Shown: in pieces, positions 34,748 through 47,140 of the stretch
Layout: every line of letters starts with the position of its first letter
Position numbering within the stretch: position 1 is the first letter of the stretch
From: Curvularia sp. ZM96
Taxonomy: Eukaryota; Ascomycota; Dothideomycetes; Pleosporales; Pleosporaceae
DNA: 64,000 bases
Assembly: GCA_022457065.1 (NCBI GenBank)
Contig: JAJGBQ010000005.1
Coordinates: 3,286,001-3,350,000, forward strand
Direction of reading: 5' to 3'
Notes under the pieces: model-generated
Databases searched by the model: none
What the model saw: only the letters and a program-made list of their open reading frames with translations
What the model was told of the DNA's origin: nothing
Position numbers and translations under genes: made by a program

Positions 34748-36534
34748 TCAGTGGATGGCATCGATGCTCTCAAGCTTGCTGGTGGCAAAGTTGGACTCTG
34801 ACACCCGTCGCATGTCAGAGGACAAGCTCTCAGAACCACGCTTGATTCGCAGCTTCTCCATCAGCTTGCCGATGGTCACATACTCTTGTGGCTCGACTAC
34901 AAAACCGGCGTTCTGCGACTGGAAGAAGCTCATGACTAGCTCGAGTGCGCGCGCAGCTTCTTCCTGAGATGGTGTCATGGGCGACCGGTCTGGACGAGCA
35001 CAGTTGTCATCCACTTGGCTAGAGGTATTTGGTAGGGGAGGCGGCTGCATCGAGTTGGGCAGCTGTGTCGGTGATAGTGGCATGGATTCGTCAATGACGG
35101 GTAAATTCCCAGGCGCTTCTGCCATAGGAGAGTCGAGGTTGCCACTGCTCACATACTTTGGCGTGAGTGCATCTGAGGAACCTGGGGGTGACATGTACTG
35201 TTCCACGCCCACCAGCATCGGGAAAGTCTGGCTTCGTGGTCGTTGAAAGTTATTGCTCCCTGGCTGCCCGGTGCCGGGCTGGCGGTTTCCCATGAACGGA
35301 TTGGGTCCACAGGCCGAGTCTGGAGTGAAGAAGGGGGAGGAGAGCGACGTAGGACTGGTAGGGCCAGCTGAAAAGGTCGATGGTGCATTGTCGGTAAAAA
35401 CACTGGACAGTGAAGTGCTGCTCTGCGAATGGAACGGTCTGCGGTGGTCTGAGAAGTCGAACGTATCTGGGCTTTCTGTTTTGAGGTTTTCTTCGCTCTT
35501 CTTAGCTTTCATGGTCACAGTGCCTGGCGATATCCCTCCGCCTGGCGAGGTCGGCGAGATAGCGCTCGGGGTATGCACATTCGAGGGTGGATTCGAGGTT
35601 CCCTCGGACTCTTCTGCTATCGAGCCTTTTCTTGACTTTGCACCCATGAGGTGGTTCTTTTGCTTGAACTTTTCCAACCAGCTGGTGCTGTTGGCCTTGA
35701 GGTGGCTGTCCGAGTTGCCGACTGTCTGAGCGAAGAAACGTGCCTTGTCACGGATGATGGCATCCGATAGCGGCAACCCTTGCCTTTGGTGGTTTCGTGC
35801 CCAGTTGGAGAGAGCACGTTCAATGTCTGGGAATTTGCCCTTTGATCTCTTGATGGGGGATCTGCTGCCATCGTCCTGGTAAAGGTACTTTTCTTTTTGG
35901 CGCAGGACTTTTGAAACGGTACTACACAGCTGTCAGCACGGCAAGATACATGAGGCGTATGCAGTGGTACCTTCGCTCCACGCCAAACATTGCTAGGATA
36001 ACGTTAGTGATGTATTCTCATGGCACAAATTGGACTCAAAGTTGGCATACCTCCAATTTCCGTTTGCTTGACCGTGGGATTGTCCTCGTGGTACTGGCAC
36101 ATACGCCTGCGGTCTGCGTCTGTCAGGGTTTTCCGAGGCGTCGATGAAGTGCGGGACTGGGTGGAAGTGGCAGACACTGGTGTGGCTGATGCTGGTGTTA
36201 TGGGCGGTGGGGCCGAGGGGAAGATGGGAGCTTGGTACGTCGACTGGCTGGTAAGCATGCTGGGCCATTGTGGCATTTGGGGCATGATCAGCGGCTGTAG
36301 CTGTGGATGGGTGTTCCTTGGAGTTTGGTGGGTTTGGTGTTGTGGTGGTGGATGCATTCCCGTGCCATAGAGGGGTTCCATGGGAAGTGGAGGGTAGCTG
36401 GAGAAGCCATTGTAATCTTGAACAGGCGACTGGTGGTGATGGTTGTAGGCAGCATCTGGGCGCCAGGCCGCGTGCTGGTCCTCAAAGGGCTCCTGGTGGA
36501 GATGATGCTCGTGATCCATGTGCAGCTGGCTCAT
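34748..36534 (-). CDS. CENP-B-type helix-turn-helix DNA-binding protein
   Basis: CENP-B-like DNA-binding domains descend from pogo/Tc5-type transposases and are often domesticated as fungal chromatin or transcription factors. Three exons: 36534-36051, 35992-35971 (22 bases) and 35921-34748, with introns of 58 and 49 bp; 559 residues. The first helix-turn-helix spans about 135-180 (KTLTDADRRRMCQYHEDNP, then TEIGAMFGVERSTVSKVL, split by both introns). The second, CENP-B-type half spans about 195-265 (KFPDIERALSNWARNHQRQG, DAIIRDKARFFAQTVG, TSWLEKFKQKNHL). No DDE transposase domain follows; instead there is a Ser/Pro/Thr-rich tail and an EEAARALELVMSFFQSQ helix near the end. The N terminus is His/Pro/Gln-rich. 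The first in-frame ATG is at 36534; a longer frame begins only with GTG. Confidence 0.88.
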
Positions 36535-38243
36535 GTCGGCGAGGTGCGGGAAAAGGCAATGGAAGCGGGACTTGGGCACTGGGAGGAAGAGCAGGCGAGA
36601 GAGTTATACGGAGATATGCATCTACACGGTCGAGCTGGTATACCGAGTGCGGTCAGAAGGGTCGAGGGCATGCACACATGCATGTATGCATGAGGTGAGC
36701 TTGCGGTTCCTGAGGCGAAACTTGCAACGACGCAATGCAGCTTGGGGGGCGGGGATAAGGCAGTGAAAAGCGCTGGGTATTGTACAGACGAGGCGCGGCA
36801 AGGCGAAGCAAGGCAAGCAGAAGACTGCAGGGAAAGGACTGGCGCGACGGGCCTGCAGCGCGTACTTGAGTCTAAGTCTGGGGACGGTGGTAGCAGGCCC
36901 TGGCTGTGCGATGCGGGCGCGGCCTAGCGCAGCTGGCGGGAGAGGACGCCCTGTTTGTTTCGAGCCCAAGGTTGTCGGCACAGACACACAGACACGATGA
37001 TCCTGGCCGCCCCAAGCCAAGCGACGAGCTGCAACGTTGGGCTTAGCGCAGAGGGGCCCTGGTCTCTCCATCGGGGATGCGCCCCTAGGCTCTTGCGCGG
37101 GCCAGAGTTATGCGGCCGCCTGGCTAGCTCTGGGATGGGATGGATGCTGGTACCGCTGCCCTGTCCTGTCCTGTCCGAATGCTATCGCGATGCCGCCGCC
37201 GCCGCCGCCTCGCAGCATCCTCCTCGTCCTCGTACATGCCAGGCCGTCGCCGGCTAATCTCTGCTCGCTCATCGTCCGGTCTCCGCCGCGTCCGCGTCCG
37301 CCTGGCGTGCCAGCTTGCCTGACCGTTGCCGTGCCCTCGTGGCGCCAAACACCGGAAACTGATTCAGCGCTGCTCAGGTACGCGAGCCAGTGGCGATTCC
37401 CACGCCCCAGGGGCTTGTCGTCAATCATCGCTTGTGCATAAAGGAGAGACAGCAAGTGTCGACGGCTGAAACGCTTTCGGAAAGCTGCGATAATCACGCC
37501 CACGACGAGCTCTCGTCCGCGCTAGCTTTTGCCGGCCAGCCACTCAGGCTCCGGCAGCCATAATACTTTAGCGCCCGACTGACAGCCTGCCCGCTGAGTC
37601 GCCAGTCTGCCAGCAATCCCTGTCCTTTTCTGCTGAATCGTCCGCTACGTCCGTTAGGTTAGCACTCGAAGCCAATAACGGAAATCCATGCCATGCGAAA
37701 AAAATTGGGCCAGGCAATGCTGATCTGATTCCATCCAATTCCGACTCGACAAATATGGGAAAAAAAGCAACCACCTCGTCCTGAATGCTCATGGCCAAGC
37801 CCTACTGACACCTTTCCGGTACCACCTGCGCTTGTCGTCACCACCCACAGTCCGCCCTGACAGTCGGCATCGTGGGCCACTCCCTCGCCCTAAGGGACCG
37901 GTCCATGCTGCTGAGTAGCCCGCGGACGGTATCGGACCGCCACCAGTCCCTTGACTCTTAGCGATTGGCAGGTACGATCCGCGCCGTAAGCGGCCTTGCC
38001 CACCAACTAGTGCCGTCTTTGCTGTCGTCCGCCGTGCTACTGGATCATCTTCTTGGCCAATACAAGTCGCCATCTCGGCTCCAAGCCTCTCTTCCTCGTC
38101 ATCCTTTCTGCTGCCACCTAATCTTGGTATCGCTCTGAGACACAACTCAGCCATGCCGCCTCCACTCTACTCACGCAATGGCAAGGCCGGATCCACCGCT
38201 CCCGTACCCTCTCCCGTACTATCACATACTCACGAGACCTTTT
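36535..38243. other. Intergenic stretch upstream of the CENP-B-type gene
   Basis: A 1.7-kb gap that holds the CENP-B-type promoter and leader on its left and the DRG1 3' flank on its right. It contains short tandem repeats, CTGTC x3 at 37161-37175 and GCC x6 at 37192-37209, and G/C-rich chance frames. No gene is supported. Confidence 0.5.
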
Positions 38244-39659
38244 CTAGCGTTTGACAATTGTGACTGGCCAACACGTGAGCCCAAAAATACTCCACTGCAA
38301 GCAACTTATACATACCGATATCCTCGTCGGCAAGTTCATGTGACAGGCCCACTCGCTGGGGCTGATGCTTGCACGACTTTCCATACACAATGGCATGCTT
38401 GAAGTTGTCCACAATCGTCTTGTGGATCGAGTTACACTATCTCCAGTTAGCTAGCGTCCTGTCGTTTGATTGCAAATAAAACACATACGAAGTCTTCGAT
38501 CGTGCATGCTGTTGATCGCAATACCACTGGCGCAGAGTAATCCGGCATCTTGCCCTTGGGCTTAGTGTACACACGCACAAGGTTCAGCTTCTCCCACATC
38601 TGCTCGAGAAGCTCGTCAATGTTCCAGCCATGCTCGGAGCTGATAGGGCAGGCGTTCGGGATTCGATACAGCAGGTCGAGCTCCTCGATACTAATAGCGT
38701 CAATCTTGTTGAGCGCATAGATAACCGGGATATAGCTCCGACTCTTCGCTTCGATCACGTCAATTAGGTCGTCGACTGTGGCGTCGCATCGGATGGCCAC
38801 GTCCGCGTTCGCCATTCGATACTCGTTCAACACAGCCTTGATCTCGCCGTGGTCGATGTGTGTAAGTGGAACCGTGGCGGTGATATTAATACCACCCTTG
38901 TCTTTCTTCTTCAAGACAATGTTTGGCGGGCTCTTGTTGATCCGGATACCAAAGCCTTCCAATTCATTCTCGATAACTCGTTTGTCTGTCAGGGGCTTGT
39001 TGACGTCCAGAACAATGAAGATCAGGTGGCAAGTCTTTGCCACGGCAATGACCTGTCGTCCACGACCTTTGCCGTCCTTTGCACCCTGAATGATACCGGG
39101 AAGATCGAGAATCTGGATTTTCGCTCCATTGTATATGACTTGGCCAGGCACAGTAGTAAGCTACCCACTGTCAGCCGTTGGTGAATACAGCGTATTTACT
39201 CAACATACCGTTGTAAACTCGTAAGCGGCAGCTTCGGAGTGCTGTCCTGTCAGTCTGCTCATGAGCGTACTCTTGCCCACGGAAGGGAACCCGATAAAGC
39301 CAACACTGGCAACACCAGTTCTGGCAACATCGAATCCTACACCACCGCCACCGCCGCCACTCGAGGGCTCAAGAAGCTCTCTCTTAAGTTTGGCGAGCTT
39401 TGCCTTCAGTTGCCCTATTCATCTGGTAAGCATGATAGCATGCCAAGTTGTATCGCAGCGCCGTACCAAGATGGAAAGAGGTCGCCTTGTTCTTTTGAGT
39501 CTTGGCCATCTACAGCTGGTGTAAGTGAGGGTGCTACAATCGCAGGTTGAATGTGCCTTACTTCGGCCTCGATCTCCTTGATCTATGCCATACTGTTAGC
39601 AAGCGACATGGCATCGTCTTTCCGGAACCAATACCAACCTTGTCTACTGTGGTCGACAT
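38244..39659 (-). CDS. RBG1: Developmentally regulated GTP-binding protein DRG1/Rbg1
   Basis: DRG1 (yeast Rbg1) is an Obg/HflX-superfamily GTPase that binds translating ribosomes with its partner DFRP1/Tma46. Seven exons: 39659-39639, 39582-39562, 39509-39467, 39414-39209, 39160-38489, 38436-38316 and 38263-38244. The product is 367 residues, against about 369 in yeast. Features in order: N-terminal helix (MSTTVDK, IKEIEAE, MAKTQKNKATSFHLG), a Gly-rich loop, G1 GFPSVGKST, VPGQVIYNGAKI, G3 DLPGIIQGAKDGKGRG, the S5D2L insert with KKKDKGGINITATVPLTH, ATVDDLIDVIEA, G4 NKID, and a C-terminal TGS domain with VYTKPKG, VLRSTACTIEDF and KHQPQRVGLSH. The last exon encodes only the end of DIVTIVKR. Such many-intron structure is common for this highly conserved gene. 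Confidence 0.96.
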
Positions 39660-40232
39660 GTTGCTGTGCTGTTTACTCTCGTCTTACTCCACCTTCAATG
39701 TCGAGAGGCGATGTTGTCGTTCAGAAATTTGATGCGTGACGCCAGTCCGCCAATGACGAAGCGGGGCACGGCTTTCCGGCAGTACTTTTCACCGCCGCTG
39801 CATATGGTTAGCGCCACCTGCAGGATCCTTCCATCCGGCCTTCTATTTGCGCTTCCATGGTTCCTTCTCCAAGCTGATATGCCCGATAGAAGCCGCTGAC
39901 GAGGTCTAAATCGCCGACAACACCCTTCTGTCCAAAAAAGCGTCGTATGAGGTGCATTCAGAGACGGCGAATGAATGACCGCCTCCACATGTCACGAGCT
40001 TTAAAGCCCGCAGCAAATTACATAATAAACTCACCGTGTCCTGCACACACGTATCCGTTGAACAGCCAACCCGATAACCTTGTCCAGACCGCCCTTTCCA
40101 TAATAAGTCCGCGCTCGCTATCTTATCTCTACCTCCGAGCTGCTTCGTCTTCAGCTGTTCTGTCCGTCGTCTATCCGAACAATTAACAAATATCTTTCGC
40201 AAGTCGCATTTTAAAAATCACATATTGTCAGC
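39660..40232. promoter_or_regulatory. Divergent intergenic region between DRG1 and cysteine dioxygenase
   Basis: 573 bases between two start codons; both promoters must lie here. The two leader sides are of ordinary composition. No repeat or RNA gene is seen. Confidence 0.5.
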
Positions 40233-41240
40233 ATGATTGGCCGCAACACCGAAATCGATGAATTCCACGCTCTTGTCCAGGCCATCAACGAGAAACTCGG
40301 GCCCAGTCGTGGTATTGACTCGGCCGATGTAGACGAGAATGAGCTTCAACAATTGATGGAAGCCTATACCTCCAATGAGTCAGAATGGAGCAGATACTTT
40401 TTCGCTTCAGACAAAATACCTTATACTCGCAATTTGGTGGACAAGGGCAACGGCAAGAGCAACCTGGTATGGTGAATACTCTTGTACGTATCGTGGCATG
40501 CTAACAACACAGCTCATTCTGGTCTGGGGACCGGGTAAAAAGAGCCCAATTCATGAGTAAGTGAACATGTCCTCTGGTGATTAACGCTAGTGCTCGTCGT
40601 TCACACCCTATCGTTCCGACAATTCCGAATCCAAACTCGCATTCCATGGCCCCAGTCTTCTGCACGACGAAGCGACTATGTTCGCCGATCTATTGATCGT
40701 TGCGTCAGTACAGGAGACAAGCCGGTAAGACGACCACATTCCAATAAGCCCATCAACATTTTCGAAAGAAGGGCTTTACATATCAACTTTGCATCCACCG
40801 ACACACATGGCTCGACAAATCCGGACTGGAGCTAACGCTGCATAGCCATGCCAATGCGCACTGCATCATGAAGGTATTGAGGGGCCGCCTCACCGAAACC
40901 CGGTTCGCTACTCCGACAGACGAAGATGTTCGAAATCAACGTCCCATGACCAAGATTTGCGAGACAACATACTCGGAGAACCAAGTCACGTACATGGCAG
41001 ATACCCTGGGTACCCATCGCATTTCCAACCCTGATCCGACTGAATACGCCGTTTCTCTGCATTGTAAGATCGAAATGTGAAGTTAGATGTCAGATTTCTT
41101 GCTAATTAATCGTAGTATACACGCCACCAAATGCGGCTACGTACGGATGCAATGTGTTCAACGAGGAGAATTCTGGTATCGTCCACAACAAGCAGTGCCA
41201 CTTCTTTTCCGAGTACGGTGTCAAGGTGACCAGGGACTAA
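40233..41240 (+). CDS. Cysteine dioxygenase
   Basis: Cysteine dioxygenase oxidises L-cysteine to cysteine sulfinate with a mononuclear Fe(II) in a cupin barrel, controlling cysteine levels and taurine/sulfite output. Four exons: 40233-40466, 40513-40556, 40846-41063 and 41116-41240; 206 residues, normal for the family. The iron ligands are H92 and H94 (SPIHDHANAHC) and H150 (GTHRISN). C99 and Y167 (SLHLYTPP) sit where the Cys-Tyr cofactor of the mammalian enzyme forms. The NLVDKGNGKSNL and LVWGPGKKSPIHD segments are typical. Introns are 46, 289 and 52 bp; the second is long for this window but is fixed by GA|GTAAGT and CATAG|C, which restore Asp93. Confidence 0.95.
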
Positions 41241-41951
41241 GGAAGAGAAATGACGACGTTGGCTCAAACTCGCAGCTTTGGCTGCGATACATGGTTTTAC
41301 GAATTCAAATAACTGGCGGGATTCTCTGCATAAGGTAGTATTGTTGTGAGGTTTGAGAAACACAAATTGCGGTATCAATTTAACGAACTTGGTTAGCGTT
41401 CTGTAATGGAGTTTGTTTTCAATGCTATTGCATCTTATACATATCGGACTGATCAATACTTCGCTATGTTGTTATGCCTCATGTCATACTATCAGCCGTT
41501 GGGGGTCACCCCATGTCCTCTTTCTTCAATTTTCACAAATACAGGGATAATGTCAAATTAGTGATCGCAGTAGCAACCTATACAAGGGGATATTCTCTTT
41601 AGCTCTAGTCAGCATGGTGCTTTAAGCTCGCAAATAAAAAAACGAACGTTCAAGAAATTAATTAGTCTACTTAGTGCAAATAACTGCTCATTGTATATTC
41701 AAGCATCCTTCCGCGGAACAAGAAGGCTATCGCAAAGTCAACGTAACGCGCCAAGAGTCTATACGGGCTAGAGGCGTTTCCAGGGTGGGTACTCAACTTA
41801 GTTCCCTATCGATATTTCACTTGTTTTCGACGTAAGCAGCTCAAGAGCGCACGACGTGGCCTGTGTACATACGCCCGCTTGAAGATGAGTCTGTGTATGA
41901 CGTACACTGTGCATACAGACAATATACCCCGCAGTTACAGGAGCTGAATCT
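41241..41951. other. Intergenic stretch upstream of the F-box gene
   Basis: The 3' flank of cysteine dioxygenase and the promoter of the F-box gene. AT-rich, with no coding region or RNA gene seen. Confidence 0.5.
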
Positions 41952-43480
41952 ATGCCGGCCGCAGAGCCTACCTATATTTTATACTTTACATTACTGGTAG
42001 TGTGGCTATCTGTGAATATTATCTCTACAATCTTTGCCCCTCGTTTTCTTTCAAGGATGGTGCGAATCACAGATTTGTCCAACGAACTCCTCCTTGATAT
42101 CACTTGCTATCTCACCACAAGCGATAACTCTAACGTGAGGACATTATCTCACCTATGCCGTACGTCACGCATCTTCTGTGACATTGCGCAGCCAGCACTT
42201 TACACCAGTGTTCGAATACTCGAGTCAGCAACAGATCCCCTATTGCATCTCAAGCTCTTCCTCCGTACTTTGATAGAACGTCCATCACTCGCTCAAAAGA
42301 CCAAAGAACTCGCTTTATATAATGATCGGGGAATGCGTTATGAGTGGCCTGCGCTTGCGCATGATGCAGTCTTTATGGAACTCTCAGCACTGATAGGAGG
42401 TCACCCTTCTGAGATTGAACCTGAGCTTTGTTACTACCCGCTTGCTGTTGAGGTTCTGGCTCGGTTGCCAAATCTGCAACACATCCACCTCACAGCTCAA
42501 ATCGAAGCACCACAATCTTTGATGCATCGCATTTATGAGATGCAGATTGATCGTTCCATCTTGTCCAAGTTGAAGACTTTTCGTTTGTAAGTGGCGCTTC
42601 TGCTTTACCCAACTTTAAGAAAAGTAGACCATTGCTTTGGTTTTCGCTCTTGCCAGCTTTGGGTAGATGCGGCTAATCTCATACATCCAGGCACAAGCAG
42701 TATGAGGACGGCCCGCTCAATATAAAAGACTACATACCTCTTATGCAGTTCCCCTTCTTCGAAAAGTTCTCCTCTGAGAGCGATGTGCCAAACATTCCGG
42801 GTGGGTCTTGCGCAGTCAATACCTTGACACACATGACCGCGGAACTACTCTGGTGTCTAGGGCCATTACCTACAATGGAAACGTTACTGCAGGCATGCCC
42901 CCGTTTGACTGTATTCAAACTCATCGTACCCGACGGAACTCGTTACAGATGGCTGTGGGATGTGGCCTATGAACCCTTGGTTACGCCACGGGATCTTGTC
43001 AAGGCATCGCTTCAAACGCACAGACAAAGACTGGAGACGCTTCACTTGGACTTTCATGACCATTACAATCTCCGTGACCCTGAACTTCTAGCAGAGGTAG
43101 AACGTCTAGAAGACTGTGTTTACACGTACCCTTCATTTCGCGATTTTGAGAGTCTCACGGACATGGCCATCGAGTTCGAAAAGCTTGTAAGATTCCGAGA
43201 TCTCCCAATGTCGTTGGAACACCTGGATCTGAGCTATACCCATTTTGCGGACCTGGATCGGGCTCTTCTCAATGATCTGATTCAGCTGAAGGACAAGTGG
43301 TGTCCGATCATCAAATCAGTCATGGTGCGTGGCTGGGAGAAAACCAATGAGGGTATTAATGCAGTACGAGAACAGGCCAGAGCGTTAGACATTTCTGTAC
43401 ATGCTACTGTAGATGGACGTACGCTGACCATTCTAAGTGGTGGCTATCACTTAGCAATAAAGAGTCTTGCACCTTACTAG
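41952..43480 (+). CDS. F-box protein
   Basis: F-box proteins bind Skp1 and bring substrates to SCF ubiquitin ligases. Two exons: 41952-42586 and 42691-43480, with a 104-bp intron (GTAAGT...ATCCAG); 474 residues. The F-box lies at about 36-85: VRITDLSNELLLDITCYLT, then LSHLCRTSRIFCDIAQPALY. Behind it are leucine-rich, weakly repeated segments (LARLPNLQHIHLTAQ, LETLHLDFHDH, SLEHLDLSYTHFADLD) that suggest an irregular leucine-rich-repeat fold. The first ATG adds 35 residues with a hydrophobic helix (YFTLLVVWLSVNIISTIF). Met36 (42057) would give a conventional F-box protein and may be the true start. The substrate is unknown; this is a rapidly expanding family in filamentous fungi. Confidence 0.85.
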
Positions 43481-44026
43481 TTTTGTGACATTTCTAAGCG
43501 TGATATCGACCTATATCTATTCAAGCTCGTGAGCGATGTTTTCACATCCCTTGGAAGTCCCGTCAAAAATCATACGCTACATCCATTCAAGGATAGAAGG
43601 CTTAAAAGAGCAACGCTTAGAAAGTCAAGACTCAGAATAGCAGATTTCGTAGTTAAGAAAGTTCAGGGATTGGAAAGCGATTATATTAGGATAGTCAAGA
43701 TGAGGGATCATGGGTCCGATATTGACTATATTGAGAATGGCAGAAGCATACCTTTTGAGGATGCGAGGAGGTAGAATATTAGTGCGTGGTCGTAAAATCA
43801 ACGGAACGAATTCAAGAATCCAAAGGCATGTAAGCAATTTGATAACTAGTAACATTAAGAATTGTTCATCTAATAAATCAGGTCCTCCCAGCTCATTGCT
43901 AGTGGTGGAACCCAAGCTTTTTCAAACTCTCTTCTACCTCTATGAACCTACCCTCAACTCCTATTTCTCTGAATATGACGTAGTGCCAGAAAGCCAGCTT
44001 TCAACCAAATCCCCCTGAACTATTTT
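43481..44026. other. Intergenic stretch between convergent genes
   Basis: 546 bases between the F-box and borate-transporter stops. AT-rich, with short broken frames (for example 43529-43774) of no recognisable family. Probably the two 3' UTRs. Confidence 0.5.
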
Positions 44027-46045
44027 CTATCTGTGAATGCTACCAGCGCGCTGTCTAGTAGCACTTGGCGGCCTACTTTGTGACCCGGAACTATCCACTT
44101 TCTCCATATCGCCCTGCTCCTCATCTCGGGTTGCATCGCTGACTCTACTGTTTTTCATGCCGCCTGGTGTTCCCCCAAAGCTGACTAGCACAGCCGGATT
44201 ATCGGCAGTCAGTGCATCTAAAATTTTCAATTCGTGCTCGGAGAACCATTTGGGCATCCAGAAAGTGCGTAAGGGAATAAGAGCGATAATCAGCACTGGA
44301 AACCCGATCGCAGCAATGGTTTGCGAGATAGCAACTGTGCAAGCAACTCCAAATATTTGGAGACCGATGAAGAGACCAATTTTCTTGCGGGGGATGGTAT
44401 TGAGGGGGTCGTGCGGATCGAGGAAACGTCTTTCGGAAACCAGGTACTGTAGCTTAGCCAGGATGCCGTTGGCTTCTATAGAGCCCCACTAGATAGATGT
44501 TAGTTGGTGAGCGGAGCAGAACAGGAGGTGCAAATGGCAGATACTTACACCGACGACAAAGAACACGCCTGCAAAGACTGCCGCTGGCATGGTATGAAGG
44601 ACAATGAGTAGAGGGCCTGTCATAGTGCCCCAAATGGCCATGCCCATGAGGAAATGGCTAATGCGCTGTTCGACCACAGCAGTAGCCACAACTTCTGGTT
44701 TGCGAATCTCGCGCCCATCTTTAGTTTCAGTCACATCGAGCCTTGTTTCGTAGACGGTCAAAGAATCGGTATGCACTGGTGCTTGAGGTACCAGACCGTT
44801 CGGGAGCGGAAGACCGATGACACCACCGACGAAGCAGGTGCAGCCGAGCAGAAAGAAATCCCAGTGAAATCCAGCAGGTTTTTTAAGGGGATATTGGCGG
44901 GCCTGTGCGGTAAGTGAGGAAACGTTCTATTATGAGACGTTAGCTTAAACAAGTACAAAAACGGCAACTCAAGACTTACATGATCGTAGTAGAAGAGTAG
45001 CATCATCAAGAATCCAAATGGCAATGCCACAAACACCCATTTGACATCGAGATTCCAAAAGTCAATCACCCAGTCGCGATTCTGGGTAGGTTGGAAGGCT
45101 CCTACGACTGGAACACGATACATATCTGTGTTCTTCAAGCGCCCAGGAATATGCGAAAAGCCGACCCAGAAGAGCGTGGGGAAGACGAAAGAGTAATCAG
45201 CTAGGATGCCACGCACGAACGGGTTAAACACAGTGCTGCCACCAAGCTTTTCGAGACCGTAGACCGAGCCAAAGTAGAGAATTGCGATAACGATAGAGAG
45301 ATAGCCTCCCTCAAATTCTGAGACCTCGAAGAGATAGACCAACTCCTCGACACCTTTGACTATATGGGAATTAGCGGCGCCTTCGTCGGCAAGGGTTGAT
45401 GTTCACATACCGCAGTAAATGATACCAACGTACATGCCGAATGTCTCGCTCGAGAAATCGGTAACATAGGCCATGTAGTCGCAATAATTGCCGAATGATA
45501 CAATCCAGTGGAAGATCGCAGCCCAGATACCAACCCAGGCTGTAAATGCTGGATATATGCTTGGCTCGTAAAGTATAATAATGTCGTAGATGGTATAGTT
45601 GAACAGGGCGATTAGACCGGTTACACCAACAATGGTCAGCGGTTGACATGACAGCAGGCTGAAGACCATTGCTGCTAATGCGGACGAAAACAGGGCTTCG
45701 TTGATGCCAAAGAACCCCCCAGTCCGGCGGTACATGTCGAGCGTGAAAGCGATGGCGGGTAAAACACTGCGCTCGTAAGTACACCACTAGGCTTCTGATT
45801 GGATTTACTTACTTGACAAAATACATGCGCACCGTACTTGCGAAAGCGCGATAGGTGAAGGCATCTCTGATATCGCTCCAGTAGTATGGTAGTCTCCGCT
45901 TAACATCGTGGTACATGCCCCGACCAGGTCGTAATATACGCCATCTGCGCCATCCTTTTTGTCCTTGGAAGGTGTAAGATTCATGTGTCGCAGTCCTTTC
46001 CAGTGTCCTCTCTTTTTTGAGTCTTGTCGCTTCTGGCGACTCCAT
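44027..46045 (-). CDS. BOR1: Borate/bicarbonate-family transporter (Bor1-like, SLC4)
   Basis: Bor1 proteins are plasma-membrane or vacuolar exporters of borate in the SLC4 anion-exchanger family. Five exons: 46045-45813, 45766-45411, 45359-44980, 44926-44549 and 44488-44027, with introns of 46-60 bp; 602 residues (yeast Bor1 is 576). It has a short polar N terminus (MESPEATRLKK), then RRLPYYWSDIRDAFTYRAF, and many membrane helices. Family motifs include GGFFGINEALFSSALAAMVF, SCQPLTIVGVTGLIALFNY, DYSFVFPTLFWVGFSHIP, LMMLLFYYDHNVSSLTAQA, LLGCTCFVGGVIGLPLPNGL, and VVEQRISHFLMG. The tail is hydrophilic and Ser-rich. The ATG at 46045 is the first Met of the frame; upstream the frame opens only with TTG. 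Substrate specificity within SLC4 is inferred from the fungal family. Confidence 0.95.
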
Positions 46046-47140
46046 GGCTATGACAGATGATGCAAGTCCGCAAAAGATGCACAACGAACACAGCAATCTG
46101 GAGAGTGAAATTGAAGAATGTGAACGCTAAATGGGATAGACGATCCATTCAGACCCTGAGCCTCCAACGGTATATATACGCCACGATCGCCCAATTATGA
46201 TGCCCGGTCCGCCACGATCGCGCATGCCATGGCGCATATATGTAATTGTGGGTAACCCAGTTTTACATCACTCGAGTGCTTTACGAGCGTTCGCCCCGAA
46301 CCTGACGAAGCCATGTCGCAATTTCTAAGGGCGAAAAAAAGACATTAACATAGTGCCGCGCCCACTTTCCACTGTTGCGCTGTTTCTGACACCAAATTTG
46401 TGGCGATGAGGCATGTGTTGATACAAATTCTGGCATAGTGACGTTTCCAGTGCACGGAAGATCGCGTTCGGGTAGTTCGACAATTAGTCTCCGCCTGTCA
46501 TGTTAGCTCAAAACATAGGTTCCTGGGACGCTGCCCGGGCATCATGGAGCTGCTGGCGCAACAATACGCCCCAAAGAAACCTGTTTGCCACAACACCTTG
46601 CAGACAGAAAGAACAATTTTGCTTGCCTTCCACATGCATACTATGCTCTGAGTGGCTGGAACTGCCCGGCCGTACCAGTTCAGCAGCGGTTTCGATGACG
46701 CCAGGATAGGCCGAGAGTACGACCGAAGCCAAGCTTGATGCGCGAATTTTCGAAGGTGTTCCCGCGGTGCCCAGCTTCTTCTGCTTGAGCAGAATTTCCA
46801 CCTACACCCGCATCGATTCTGCCCAGCCCGTTCCGCCATGTCACAACGTCACTCGGTTTGTTGGGATTAGACGAACCAGGTGTCGAGCAGCGCGTCGACC
46901 GTCTTCGCCCCTAGCCTGTCGGACGTACCCCCACGCCTCTCGCCATCATCGTAAGTTCATCTTGCACAACTGCCGTCACCACACGCAGGTACCTGTACGA
47001 CCAAAACCTTATATCTGACACAGTGGATACCAGCTCACTTTTCACGTGCCGCTCATTTAGCTAAGCCACATTGGCGTTGGGTGACATTCCTGAATGCTTT
47101 GTTTGGGTGTAAGCGAGATAGAGCATTGAGACTTTCCAAG
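46046..47140. promoter_or_regulatory. Divergent intergenic region between BOR1 and the SET gene
   Basis: 1.1 kb separating two start codons and containing both promoters. A CAACGGTATATATACG string near 46167-46182 resembles a TATA box, about 120 bp upstream of the BOR1 start on the minus strand. Open frames at 46498-46839 and 46767-47018 have no family resemblance. Confidence 0.45.
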
